This document shows, piece by piece, positions 51,535 through 59,156 of a stretch of DNA of 64,000 nucleotides (its first letter is position 1; every line of letters starts with the position of its first letter). The stretch covers positions 1 through 64,000 of the forward strand of contig DVEP01000018.1 of the NCBI GenBank assembly GCA_015655975.1, in the 5' to 3' direction. The notes beneath the pieces were generated by a model. That model did not search any database and was not told the origin of the DNA. It saw only the letters and a program-made list of their open reading frames with translations. Source of the stretch: Eubacterium sp. GTDB taxonomy: Bacteria > Bacillota > Clostridia > Oscillospirales > Acutalibacteraceae. Position numbers and translations under genes: made by a program.

Positions 51535-51573
51535 AGAAAAAAGCAGTAAAACACGACGAATTACTGCTTTTTA
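51535..51573 (-). terminator. Terminator of the THUMP methyltransferase gene
   Basis: AAAGCAGTAA and TTACTGCTTT form a 10-bp stem with an 11-base loop, with a T-run on the minus strand. Confidence 0.85.
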
Positions 51574-51580
51574 ATATAAA

Positions 51581-52696
51581 TTATTTAAAATACATATAAT
51601 AACGACACTTAATCATACCGTTATACAGTTTTCTTGACTTGTCTGCTTTTCTTCCGAAAGACTTTTCAAAATCTTCGTCAGGGCTTATAATGCCGTAACT
51701 CCAACCATGCTTTCTCTCAAACTTTTTACCCATAACAGTATAAAGTTCTTTAGCGGCTTTAATATCAAGCATTCTTTCTCCGTAGGGCGGATTTGTGATT
51801 AGCGTTCCTTTTTCACTTGTAGGGTCAAATCTTGAAATGTTCTGTTTTTTTACTCGCAAGAACTTATCTACTCTGATATTCTTCGCATTTGCAAGAGTAA
51901 GTTCAACGGCGCTTTCGTCAATATCCGAACCAAACGCAACAAAATCTGTATCGGTTTTTATAATATCATGCGCTCTTGCCCTTTCGCTTTTCCACACGCT
52001 TTCAGGCACAAACCCCCATCTGTCGCAGGAAAAGTTTCTGTTTATGCCGGGAGCAATATTATTTGCAAGCATAGCGCCCTCAATCAAAATAGTACCGCTT
52101 CCGCAAAACGGGTCATACATAGTATGGTAGTGACGAAGTTTTGAGAGATAACACATAGCGGCTGCCAAAGTTTCTTTAATCGGCGCTTCATTCGACACTG
52201 CACGATACCCTCTTTTATGAAGACCGCTTCCCGAAGTGTCAAGCATTATTGAAACACGATTTTTAAGTATTGCAAATCGAATTTGATGAACAGGACCCGT
52301 TTCTTCAAACCAAGTAATTCCATAGTCTTGTTTCAAACTTTCAACTACTGCTTTTTTTATTATTTTCTGACAGTCGGGAACAGAATGAAGTTCGGAATTG
52401 AGACTGTAACCTTTTACGGGGAAAGTATCTGCCGAACCGATAAATTCCGACCACGGAAGTTTTTTGACGACTTGAAAAAGTTCTTCAAAAGTAGTTGCTT
52501 CAAATTCATCAAGCAAAATGAGTATTCTTTCCGAAAAGCGAGAACAAATATTTGCCCTTGCAAGTATCGTTTCATCACCTTCAAAAAGTACTCTGCCGTT
52601 TTCGGCGCAGACATTTTCTGCGTCCATATTTCTCAACTCATCAGCCGCCAGACCTTCAAGTCCGAAAATGCATGGCGCTGTAAATCTCATTTTCAT
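51581..52696 (-). CDS. THUMP-domain class I RNA methyltransferase (RlmL-like)
   Basis: A 371-residue SAM-dependent methyltransferase, probably acting on N2 of a guanine in 23S rRNA, as RlmL/YpsC relatives do. A THUMP RNA-binding domain (about 50-150) precedes the catalytic domain with DPFCGSGTILIEGAMLANNIAPG (SAM site), FGSDIDESAVELTLAN and the catalytic NPPYGERM. It starts one base after the fumarase alpha stop, with GGAGAA inside the upstream gene as Shine-Dalgarno. Confidence 0.88.
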   Translation of the reverse strand: MKMRFTAPCIFGLEGLAADELRNMDAENVCAENGRVLFEGDETILARANICSRFSERILILLDEFEATTFEELFQVVKKLPWSEFIGSADTFPVKGYSLNSELHSVPDCQKIIKKAVVESLKQDYGITWFEETGPVHQIRFAILKNRVSIMLDTSGSGLHKRGYRAVSNEAPIKETLAAAMCYLSKLRHYHTMYDPFCGSGTILIEGAMLANNIAPGINRNFSCDRWGFVPESVWKSERARAHDIIKTDTDFVAFGSDIDESAVELTLANAKNIRVDKFLRVKKQNISRFDPTSEKGTLITNPPYGERMLDIKAAKELYTVMGKKFERKHGWSYGIISPDEDFEKSFGRKADKSRKLYNGMIKCRYYMYFK

Positions 52697-52697
52697 A

Positions 52698-53543
52698 TTA
52701 TAATTCTCCTGTTAAATGTCTTGTAACATGGCAACCTATATTAACTGAAACAGGTAAACCTGCTATATGTGTAGGATATGTTTCAATATTTACGCAAAGC
52801 GCAGTAGTATCGCCGCCGAAACCCTGAGGTCCGATGTCAAGCAAATTGATTTTTTCAAGCATCTCTTTTTCAAGTTCTGCATACTTTTCGTTGCCGTTTC
52901 TTACGGAAATATCTCGGCAAAGCGCTTTTTTTGCCAAAAATGCACTCATTTCAAAATCTCCGCCTATACCTACTCCTACACAAACAGGCGGGCAAGGGTT
53001 TGAACCGGCCCTTTTTACCGTATCTACAACAAAATTCACTATATCATCTTTAGATGCGGCAGGTGTAAACATCTTTAAAGCGCTCATATTTTCCGAACCG
53101 AAACCTTTTGGCGCAACGGTAATTTTAATTTTATCGCCGTCAACAATTCTTGTATGAATTACTGCAGGCGTATTATCGTTCGTATTCACTCTGTCAAACA
53201 GAGGGTCTTTAACAACGCTTTTTCTCAACAGTCCGTTTGTATAGCCGAGTGAAACACCATCATTTACGGCTTTCTCAAAACTGTCGCCCGTTATATGAAC
53301 ATCTTGTCCTATTTCTGCAAACACAACTGCCATACCTGTGTCCTGACAAACAGGTATATCAAGTTCACGAGCCGCATCCATATTATTTTCCAAATCGGAC
53401 AAAATACTTTTTGCAACCTCATTTGTTTCCGATTTTCTGCAATTACATATACAATTTTCCAAACTTGAAGGCAAAACCTTGTTTGACTTTTCGCACATTT
53501 CGGCTACAAGAGTCGTAATATCCGACGCATTTATATTTCTCAT
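52698..53543 (-). CDS. Class I fumarate hydratase/tartrate dehydratase, alpha subunit
   Basis: A 281-residue 4Fe-4S subunit interconverting fumarate and malate (or a similar hydroxyacid). Family text: CQDTGMAVVFAEIGQDVHI with a cluster cysteine, NTPAVIHTRIVDGDKIKITVAPKGFGSENMSALKM, PCPPVCVGVGIGG and DIGPQGFGGDTTALCV. In Clostridia the beta subunit normally follows directly. Here an rRNA methyltransferase follows instead, so the partner must be elsewhere or missing. Confidence 0.9.
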   Translation of the reverse strand: MRNINASDITTLVAEMCEKSNKVLPSSLENCICNCRKSETNEVAKSILSDLENNMDAARELDIPVCQDTGMAVVFAEIGQDVHITGDSFEKAVNDGVSLGYTNGLLRKSVVKDPLFDRVNTNDNTPAVIHTRIVDGDKIKITVAPKGFGSENMSALKMFTPAASKDDIVNFVVDTVKRAGSNPCPPVCVGVGIGGDFEMSAFLAKKALCRDISVRNGNEKYAELEKEMLEKINLLDIGPQGFGGDTTALCVNIETYPTHIAGLPVSVNIGCHVTRHLTGEL

Positions 53544-53551
53544 ATATTACC

Positions 53552-53581
53552 TCACAAAAAAAGCCGAGTCATACTCGGCTT
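53552..53581 (-). terminator. Terminator of the rqcP-yabP-yabQ-divIC operon
   Basis: AAGCCGAGT and ACTCGGCTT form a perfect 9-bp stem with a 3-base loop, followed by seven T on the minus strand after divIC. Confidence 0.88.
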
Positions 53582-53589
53582 AAATACTG

Positions 53590-53901
53590 CTATTTGCTTG
53601 AAGAAACATCGTAAAAAACAATCTCATTTGACTTAACATAGCCCTTTTCACGAGCTTTTTGTTCAATATATTCATCTCTGTTGTCCGACTCAAGCATAAC
53701 GGCTAATTTTTCATTTTGCTCATTTTGCGACTTGAGTTGTTCCGAATATTCTGTTTTTTGCTGTTTCAAATATGTAACTTTACCGTTTAGAGATATGAAA
53801 GTGATTGCAAAAATTCCAACACAAAGAACAACCGCAACAAGACCTGCGATTTTATATCCGAATTTTTTATTTCTGTTCTTAAGACGGAATTCCTCTAACA
53901 C
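53590..53901 (-). CDS. divIC: Septum formation initiator DivIC (FtsB-like)
   Basis: A 103-residue bitopic cell-division protein. Short basic cytoplasmic part, one membrane helix (IAGLVAVVLCVGIFAITFISL), an extracellular coiled coil (YLKQQKTEYSEQLKSQNEQNEKL) and a C-terminal segment (EYIEQKAREKGYVKSNEIVFYD). It works with FtsL and DivIB in the divisome. The start overlaps the end of yabQ by 7 bases. Order after yabP-yabQ is as in B. subtilis. Confidence 0.88.
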   Translation of the reverse strand: MLEEFRLKNRNKKFGYKIAGLVAVVLCVGIFAITFISLNGKVTYLKQQKTEYSEQLKSQNEQNEKLAVMLESDNRDEYIEQKAREKGYVKSNEIVFYDVSSSK

Positions 53902-54332
53902 TTTTTACATCCCTTTTTCGTTTTTAAAGCCACTTTAATCTTTTTGTGTCCGACAGATTTATTATAAACCTTTCGACTGCACTTTTGCAAGCGTTTTTTG
54001 ACATTTTCTAAACATAATACAATTTTAGCAAAAATATTTCTGAGCCGCTTTGACAAATTCACTATAAAAGCCGAAGATAGTCTGCCGAAAGTAAATCGGT
54101 AAACATAAAAGGAAACGACAAACGCCAAAAACAAAATTGCTCTTACTTCTCCGTTATTGTACGCAATCACAAAAAGCAGACTCAAAAATCCGCAAAAAAT
54201 ACTGAACAAAACATCTAAAACAAAAGTTGCCTTTTTATTTGAAAACAACTTTTGCAACAAATAAAAAACATCATAAAAAACCGAACATAAAAGTCCCAAA
54301 ACAGAAAAAGCAACCAAAGAAGAAACACTCAT
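53895..54332 (-). CDS. yabQ: Spore cortex biosynthesis protein YabQ
   Basis: A 145-residue membrane protein with four predicted helices followed by a basic tail (NVKKRLQKCSRKVYNKSVGHKKIKVALK). YabQ is needed for spore cortex formation in B. subtilis. The start at ATG 54332 overlaps the yabP stop (ATGA); a longer frame to 54395 would overlap yabP by 67 bases and is rejected. Identification rests on gene order as well as topology. Confidence 0.82.
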   Translation of the reverse strand: MSVSSLVAFSVLGLLCSVFYDVFYLLQKLFSNKKATFVLDVLFSIFCGFLSLLFVIAYNNGEVRAILFLAFVVSFYVYRFTFGRLSSAFIVNLSKRLRNIFAKIVLCLENVKKRLQKCSRKVYNKSVGHKKIKVALKTKKGCKKC

Positions 54333-54598
54333 CTGAATATTCTGTCCAAAAAGCTCTTTTTGTCGCTTCTGTTTTCTGAATAAATCACGGCGCAAACCGT
54401 ACCTGAAACATTCATCACTTGAGTTTCGGTATTCAAGCAGTCAATGTGCAGATGCTCGCCCTTGAGCAAAATATTGCCCATAGTTGAAACGGCAAGAATT
54501 TCATTTTCATTAAAATACTCCACATCTTTAATTCCGCTGATTTCTGTTTTTTCTCTTTTGTCAATTTTTAATGAATGCTGTACTATTTCTTGTTCCAT
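54329..54598 (-). CDS. yabP: Sporulation protein YabP
   Basis: An 89-residue member of the YabP family (SLKIDKREKTEISGIKDVEYFNENEILAVSTMGNILLKGEHLHIDCLNTETQVMNVSG). It is a small beta-rich mother-cell protein whose homologs are sigma-E dependent. It sits between rqcP and yabQ as in other sporeformers and is translationally coupled to yabQ. Confidence 0.9.
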   Translation of the reverse strand: MEQEIVQHSLKIDKREKTEISGIKDVEYFNENEILAVSTMGNILLKGEHLHIDCLNTETQVMNVSGTVCAVIYSENRSDKKSFLDRIFR

Positions 54599-54642
54599 AA
54601 AAACGCCCCCAAGAAATAATACGGCGGTAAACTAAAAAATAT

Positions 54643-54882
54643 TCATAAAACTTCATACATATTTGTCGCTTCATCTTTGAGCGCATGTTCGCTGACCTGC
54701 AAAACTCTGTATTTTCTTTGCGACTGACCCATCGAGATTAAAATTTCATCTCCGACTTTTACATCATAAGAAGCCCTGACAACTTTTCCGTTAACTTCCA
54801 CCCTGCCTGCATCACAAGCCTCGTTTGCAATCGTTCTTCTTTTAATTATTCTTGAAACCTTCAAATATTTATCTATTCTCAT
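54643..54882 (-). CDS. rqcP: S4-domain RNA-binding protein RqcP (YabO)
   Basis: A 79-residue single S4 domain (MRIDKYLKVSRIIKRRTIANEACDAGRVEVNGKVVRASYDVKVGD). RqcP is part of bacterial ribosome quality control, stabilising tRNA during alanine tailing by RqcH. ATG 54882 is the family start, with AGAGGAG about 10 bases before; the frame reaching 54954 runs through the hup terminator and is rejected. Confidence 0.92.
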   Translation of the reverse strand: MRIDKYLKVSRIIKRRTIANEACDAGRVEVNGKVVRASYDVKVGDEILISMGQSQRKYRVLQVSEHALKDEATNMYEVL

Positions 54883-54916
54883 ATACTGATTACTCCTCTG
54901 AAATAAACTGTTAAAC

Positions 54917-54947
54917 AAAAAGTCCATCTGAATATCAGACGGACTTA
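54917..54947 (-). terminator. Intrinsic terminator after hup
   Basis: On the minus strand AAGTCCGTCTGA pairs with TCAGATGGACTT (one G-T pair), followed by TTTT. It separates mazG-hup from rqcP-yabP-yabQ-divIC. Confidence 0.8.
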
Positions 54948-54957
54948 AAAGCAAGAT

Positions 54958-55230
54958 TTATTTTACAGCGTCTTTGAGCGGTTTGCCTGCTTTGAAAGAA
55001 GGAACCTTTGTCTCAGGAATTTGGATTGCTTCCTTTGTTCTTGGATTGAGACCTGTACGAGCTGCGCGAACTTTTACATCAAATGTGCCGAAACCTGCAA
55101 GTGCTACTTTGTCGCCTTCCTGAAGTGCTTCTGTGATAGCGTCGAATACTGCTGAAACAGCTGCTTCTGCGTCCTTTTTTGAAATTTCTGCTTTTGCAGC
55201 AACTGCTGCAACAAGGTCTGTTTTGTTCAT
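54958..55230 (-). CDS. hup: HU-family nucleoid protein
   Basis: A 90-residue histone-like DNA-binding protein (MNKTDLVAAVAAKAEISKKDAEAAVSAVFDAI, GFGTFDVKVRAARTGLNPRTKEAIQIP with the DNA-intercalating proline loop). It immediately follows mazG with its own Shine-Dalgarno and is closed by a terminator. Its place between mazG and rqcP is not the Bacillus order but is seen in Clostridia. Confidence 0.95.
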   Translation of the reverse strand: MNKTDLVAAVAAKAEISKKDAEAAVSAVFDAITEALQEGDKVALAGFGTFDVKVRAARTGLNPRTKEAIQIPETKVPSFKAGKPLKDAVK

Positions 55231-56058
55231 TTAGAAATCCTCCGTTTTATTGTGTAAATTTATTTTAGCGTTATTCCAAAGTTCAACAAACTGAGTTTCG
55301 TCCATCGTCAAAGTGTCAATACTCTTCTCTGCTGAAATTCTTTCGCATTCTTTTACGCGAGTGATGAACTTTTCAGTAGAATTAAACAATACTTCTTCTG
55401 CATCTTGATTTAAAAAGCGAGAAATATTTACTGATGAAAAAAGTATATCGCCGATTTCATCCTCTATCAGTTCTTTATTTCCTTTTGAAATAGCAATTTC
55501 TAACTCATTGATTTCTTCTTTTAATTTTTGAATAACATTGCCTATTTGGTCTTTTTTCCAATCGTAACCGAATTTTGAAGCCCGAGATTGAACTTTTTGA
55601 GCGCGCATAAGTGCAGGCAATTCTTTCGGGACTGCGTCCAGCCTGTCAACATTTGAAGAATAGTTTTTCTCCGCCTGTTTAGCAGAGTTCCAACTGTCGA
55701 GTGCGTCTTGTTCGCTTGAAGCAACGCTGTTTGCGAAAACATGAGGATGGCGAAAAACAAGTTTTTGAGCCAATTCGTTGACAATATCGTCAAAATCAAA
55801 ATGATGTTGTTCGCTTTCCATTTGACAATGCAGCAATATTTGAAGAAGAACATCTCCAAATTCTTCTCTCATCATTTTCGTACTGTTTTTGTTTATTGCC
55901 TCTATCGCTTCGTAGGTTTCTTCAATGAAGTTCTTTTTGATGGAAAAGTGAGTTTGCGCTTTGTCCCATTCACAACCTTCGGGGCTGCGCAACAAACTGA
56001 CAATATTTACTAAATCTTCAATATTGTATCTATCTTTAAACTCAAAGTCAATCGGCAT
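55231..56058 (-). CDS. mazG: Nucleoside triphosphate pyrophosphohydrolase MazG
   Basis: A 275-residue enzyme that hydrolyses (d)NTPs to monophosphates. Two MazG domains are visible: EEFGDVLLQILLHCQMESEQ in the first and EEINELEIAISKGNKELIEDEIGDILFSSVNISRFL in the second, each with the ExxED metal-binding pattern. ATG 56058 (MPIDFEFKD) after AAGGG is selected; the frame upstream begins at a TTG. Confidence 0.93.
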   Translation of the reverse strand: MPIDFEFKDRYNIEDLVNIVSLLRSPEGCEWDKAQTHFSIKKNFIEETYEAIEAINKNSTKMMREEFGDVLLQILLHCQMESEQHHFDFDDIVNELAQKLVFRHPHVFANSVASSEQDALDSWNSAKQAEKNYSSNVDRLDAVPKELPALMRAQKVQSRASKFGYDWKKDQIGNVIQKLKEEINELEIAISKGNKELIEDEIGDILFSSVNISRFLNQDAEEVLFNSTEKFITRVKECERISAEKSIDTLTMDETQFVELWNNAKINLHNKTEDF

Positions 56059-56134
56059 TTTGTATTCCCTTCTCAATGACTGTGTACATTATAATACAAT
56101 ATAACTCAAAAGATTTCAAGTGTTTTAGCCAAAT

Positions 56135-57799
56135 TTAAAACTTTTTAATCATTTTCAAAGAGCCAAAGTCTAAAACCTTGAACAGAAAAACAAAAACAAT
56201 ATATAAAAATGCAGTAATAAGTAATATTATCATATTATTAATATTTTCACTGTTTGAGAAGTTTATGCTTTTCAAAAAATAAATTGTCAGCGGTATAGAC
56301 ATTGAGACTATTGCAGGCCGTAAGAAAGTTGCGGTAAATCTGACCTTTAACTTTGTTTTTTTGAAAAACACAACAGCACACCAAACCAGAGTTACAGTTG
56401 TTCCCAAAAAAGACGAAACAGCAAAAGAAACCATAGCTAAATCTGTTTTCTGCATCAACAAAGCATTAAAAAATACTTTTATAACTGCTGAAAAAGCAAA
56501 AGGCAAAACGGCTTCTTTTCCGAGTCCGGCGCCTTGTAAAGCACAAACAAAAGGAGAAAGCAGGGCATATACAATCATTGAAATACCGAAAAAAGCCAAA
56601 ACTCTCTCTCCGCCCATGGCTATGTCGGGATTTTTTATACCATAGACAATATTTATTATTTCCTTTGGCATTAAGTAAAAACACCAACCGATTCCCAGAC
56701 CTATGACGGACGAAAATTTAAGCAGCATTTCCATATAGTACGAGCCTTTTTTCAAGTCGTTTACGGCAAGTTCACTGCTGATGACAGGTACTGCCGCCAC
56801 TCCGAGCGCAGCGCTGACCATAGGTACAAGGTTTTTAAAATCGAGAACGGAACTGTATATTCCGAAAAGATATGTAGGTATATCCGACGCTTTTGTCTGT
56901 GAAAAATTTATGGCATTTTCATACATCTGCGTCAAAAAAATGTTGTTTGCATTTTTCAGGCAAAAATTCACGCTTGCCTGTTCGACAATGTTTGAAATAC
57001 CTGAAACAGCCGTAGCAGTTATGATTGGTAAAGACAGATTTACTATTTCTTTTCTGACAGAAATTTTAAGTTTGATACTTTTAATTTTTTCAAAACTGCT
57101 CTTCTTCATTAATATTTCAAGATACACGAAAGAAGCGAAACTCCCGACAAGTACACCTATCATTGACAAAGCGGAGGTAATCGGGTAAATATAACTGAGC
57201 GCTTCTTCTTTGCTGACTGCAATTTTACCGAGAACTGTCGAAAAGTTTAAATACTCATCAAACAAAATGCTCATTCCGAGTCTTGCAAAAAGCACGCCGA
57301 AAACGGCTTTAAACAAACAGTCAATAAGTTGTGAAACCGCTGTAGGCGTCATATTCATTTCGCCTTCAAACACACCTCTTCTTGCACCGCTCAAGCAAGA
57401 AAAAATCAAAGACGGAGCAAGAACAAGCACACACATCAAAGCGCCTGTTCCGCCGCCCGTATATTTACAATACGGAAAAGCAATAAAGCAAACGACTATT
57501 GTTGAAACAAAACCCAACACGAGCATTATTTTAAATGAAACAGATTTTATAACTGAAACTCGTGCAATATTTTTTTTAGCAAGATATTCACTGACAAGTT
57601 TTGAAACAACAACGGGTACCGCGCCCATGCAAACCGAATTGAACGGTATGAACAAATTATACGCTATTGCAAAATAACCTCTGCCCGTTGCCCCTATGAG
57701 CGATGTCAAAGGAATTTTATATACAACGGTTATAACTTTTACAAGCAGTGTGGATACAACGAGTATTAAAGCGTTTGAAGTATAGTTTTTGCTTTTCAA
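56135..57799 (-). CDS. spoVB: SpoVB/MurJ-like lipid flippase (MOP superfamily)
   Basis: A 554-residue membrane protein with about 14 helices (LILVVSTLLVKVITVVYKIPLTSLIGATGRGYFAIAYNLF, SGARRGVFEGEMNMTPTAVSQLID, YGIKNPDIAMGGERVLAFFGISMIVYALLSPFVCALQGAGLGKEAV). SpoVB is needed for cortex peptidoglycan and may flip lipid-linked precursors. The place upstream of mazG and yabP supports spoVB over other MOP flippases. Confidence 0.85.
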   Translation of the reverse strand: MKSKNYTSNALILVVSTLLVKVITVVYKIPLTSLIGATGRGYFAIAYNLFIPFNSVCMGAVPVVVSKLVSEYLAKKNIARVSVIKSVSFKIMLVLGFVSTIVVCFIAFPYCKYTGGGTGALMCVLVLAPSLIFSCLSGARRGVFEGEMNMTPTAVSQLIDCLFKAVFGVLFARLGMSILFDEYLNFSTVLGKIAVSKEEALSYIYPITSALSMIGVLVGSFASFVYLEILMKKSSFEKIKSIKLKISVRKEIVNLSLPIITATAVSGISNIVEQASVNFCLKNANNIFLTQMYENAINFSQTKASDIPTYLFGIYSSVLDFKNLVPMVSAALGVAAVPVISSELAVNDLKKGSYYMEMLLKFSSVIGLGIGWCFYLMPKEIINIVYGIKNPDIAMGGERVLAFFGISMIVYALLSPFVCALQGAGLGKEAVLPFAFSAVIKVFFNALLMQKTDLAMVSFAVSSFLGTTVTLVWCAVVFFKKTKLKVRFTATFLRPAIVSMSIPLTIYFLKSINFSNSENINNMIILLITAFLYIVFVFLFKVLDFGSLKMIKKF

Positions 57800-57813
57800 A
57801 ATATCACCACATA

Positions 57814-57846
57814 AAAATAAGGACTGTCTTTTAAACAGTCCTTAAA
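57814..57846 (-). terminator. Terminator after the coiled-coil gene
   Basis: AAGGACTGT and ACAGTCCTT form a perfect 9-bp stem with a 7-base loop, followed by T-rich sequence on the minus strand. Confidence 0.85.
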
Positions 57847-57853
57847 TAAAAAA

Positions 57854-58192
57854 TTAAAACTTATTGTTTTGCTTATATTCTTCCAACTCATCGGATAAAA
57901 TATCTATTTTATTTCTCAAAATAGATATTTCTTCTTCCTTGACATCTATATCCACTTGATTTACTTCTTCGCCGTTTTTTTGCTTATAAATCAAATATCC
58001 ATAGTTTTCATACACTCTCGACAATTTATTTTTATTGTCAAGCAGTTCTATTTTTCTTCTTGAAATTTCAAGCGCAGTCGCACTTCTTTTAGACAATTCT
58101 TCAGCAACATTTTTAGTTTTATTGATTACATCGTCAAAATTCATATTTTTAGTTTTATTAAATATATCATCAAAGTTTGCCACAGTGTCCAC
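57854..58192 (-). CDS. Small coiled-coil protein of unknown function
   Basis: A 112-residue soluble protein. The N-terminus contains an 11-residue tandem repeat (FDDIFNKTKNM then FDDVINKTKNV). Two charged helices (RRKIELLDNKNKLSRVYENYGYLIYKQKNGEEV and EEEISILRNKIDILSDELEEYKQ) that should form coiled coils follow. Small proteins of this kind are frequent in Clostridia, but I know no function. It has its own terminator and lies between the kinase gene and spoVB. Confidence 0.65.
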   Translation of the reverse strand: MDTVANFDDIFNKTKNMNFDDVINKTKNVAEELSKRSATALEISRRKIELLDNKNKLSRVYENYGYLIYKQKNGEEVNQVDIDVKEEEISILRNKIDILSDELEEYKQNNKF

Positions 58193-58248
58193 CTCGTATA
58201 ATTTATTATTACAATATATTATATTCTATACTGCAACAAATTGCAAGG

Positions 58249-59154
58249 TTAACCGACAAATTCTTTGAGCATTGAGTATTTCGGCACAAACTTTTTATCA
58301 ACAGTAACAATATCGTTCAAAACTTCTGACATTTCTCGGGAAATATTGTAATATTTACTTTCGCAAGAAACAGAGTTCAGTAAATGGCAAGCCTGTTCTT
58401 TCATCACTGTGCACTCGTACTCAATAAAAGTATTTATTTGATAGTCCGCATTTTCACGAAACGGCAAAAGCGACCTATCTTCGTTTTTCACAACATTTTT
58501 CCATAAATAAAAAGTATTTTCAACAGAACTGCCTCTGAAATTGTAATCTCTCACAATTCGTCTTATAAGTCGCAGGTCTCTGCTGCCGAGCAACTTTTTT
58601 TCATTGCTGAAAAGTTCATCTTCTACATTAATAAAAAGACTTTTAACATTCTTATCTGCAAATACACTTGAAATTATCGGATTTAAAGAATGTATACCCT
58701 CAACGATTAAAAAATCGTTTTTATTCATTTGTATTTTACAATAATTTTCTATTCTTTTTCCCGTAATAAAATCAAAACGCGGTAAAAAAACCTCTTTACC
58801 CTGCAAAACATCTGCAAACTGCGACTTAAAAAAATCTACATCCAAAGCGTCAATAGAGTCAAAGTCTGTTTCGTCGCCGTACTTTTCTTTTTGTGTATCA
58901 ACACTGTGAAAATAGTCGTCAAGCGAAACGATGAAAACTCTTTTATTTTCATCTGCAATTTTATTTGCTATGATTTTAGAAGTAGTGGTTTTACCTGCGC
59001 AGGACGGTCCTGCTATTATCAAAGCGGAACAATCGTGCTTTTTAATATCGCCCAAAACTCTGTTGATATCATTTAAGAAGCGATTTTCACATTGTTCAAT
59101 AAAACTTTGTATTTCATATTTACATTTTTGATTTATTAAACTTATATTTGCCAT
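58249..59154 (-). CDS. Uridine kinase/phosphoribulokinase-family nucleoside kinase
   Basis: A 301-residue P-loop kinase. Walker A is GPSCAGKTTTS (residues 49-59), followed by FIVSLDDYFHSVDTQKEKYGDETDFDSIDALDVDFF and the lid region RLIRRIVRDYNFRGSSVENTFYLWKNV. Similar proteins in Clostridia are annotated nucleoside kinase; longer ones carry an N-terminal TGS-like domain, which is absent here. It is the last gene of the relA-hemZ operon, starting 2 bases after hemZ. Confidence 0.82.
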   Translation of the reverse strand: MANISLINQKCKYEIQSFIEQCENRFLNDINRVLGDIKKHDCSALIIAGPSCAGKTTTSKIIANKIADENKRVFIVSLDDYFHSVDTQKEKYGDETDFDSIDALDVDFFKSQFADVLQGKEVFLPRFDFITGKRIENYCKIQMNKNDFLIVEGIHSLNPIISSVFADKNVKSLFINVEDELFSNEKKLLGSRDLRLIRRIVRDYNFRGSSVENTFYLWKNVVKNEDRSLLPFRENADYQINTFIEYECTVMKEQACHLLNSVSCESKYYNISREMSEVLNDIVTVDKKFVPKYSMLKEFVG

Positions 59155-59156
59155 AA

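Noticed and set aside
54332..54395. Longer YabQ N-terminus from 54395
   Set aside because: It would overlap yabP by 67 bases; ATG 54332 forms a normal ATGA overlap and precedes the first membrane helix.
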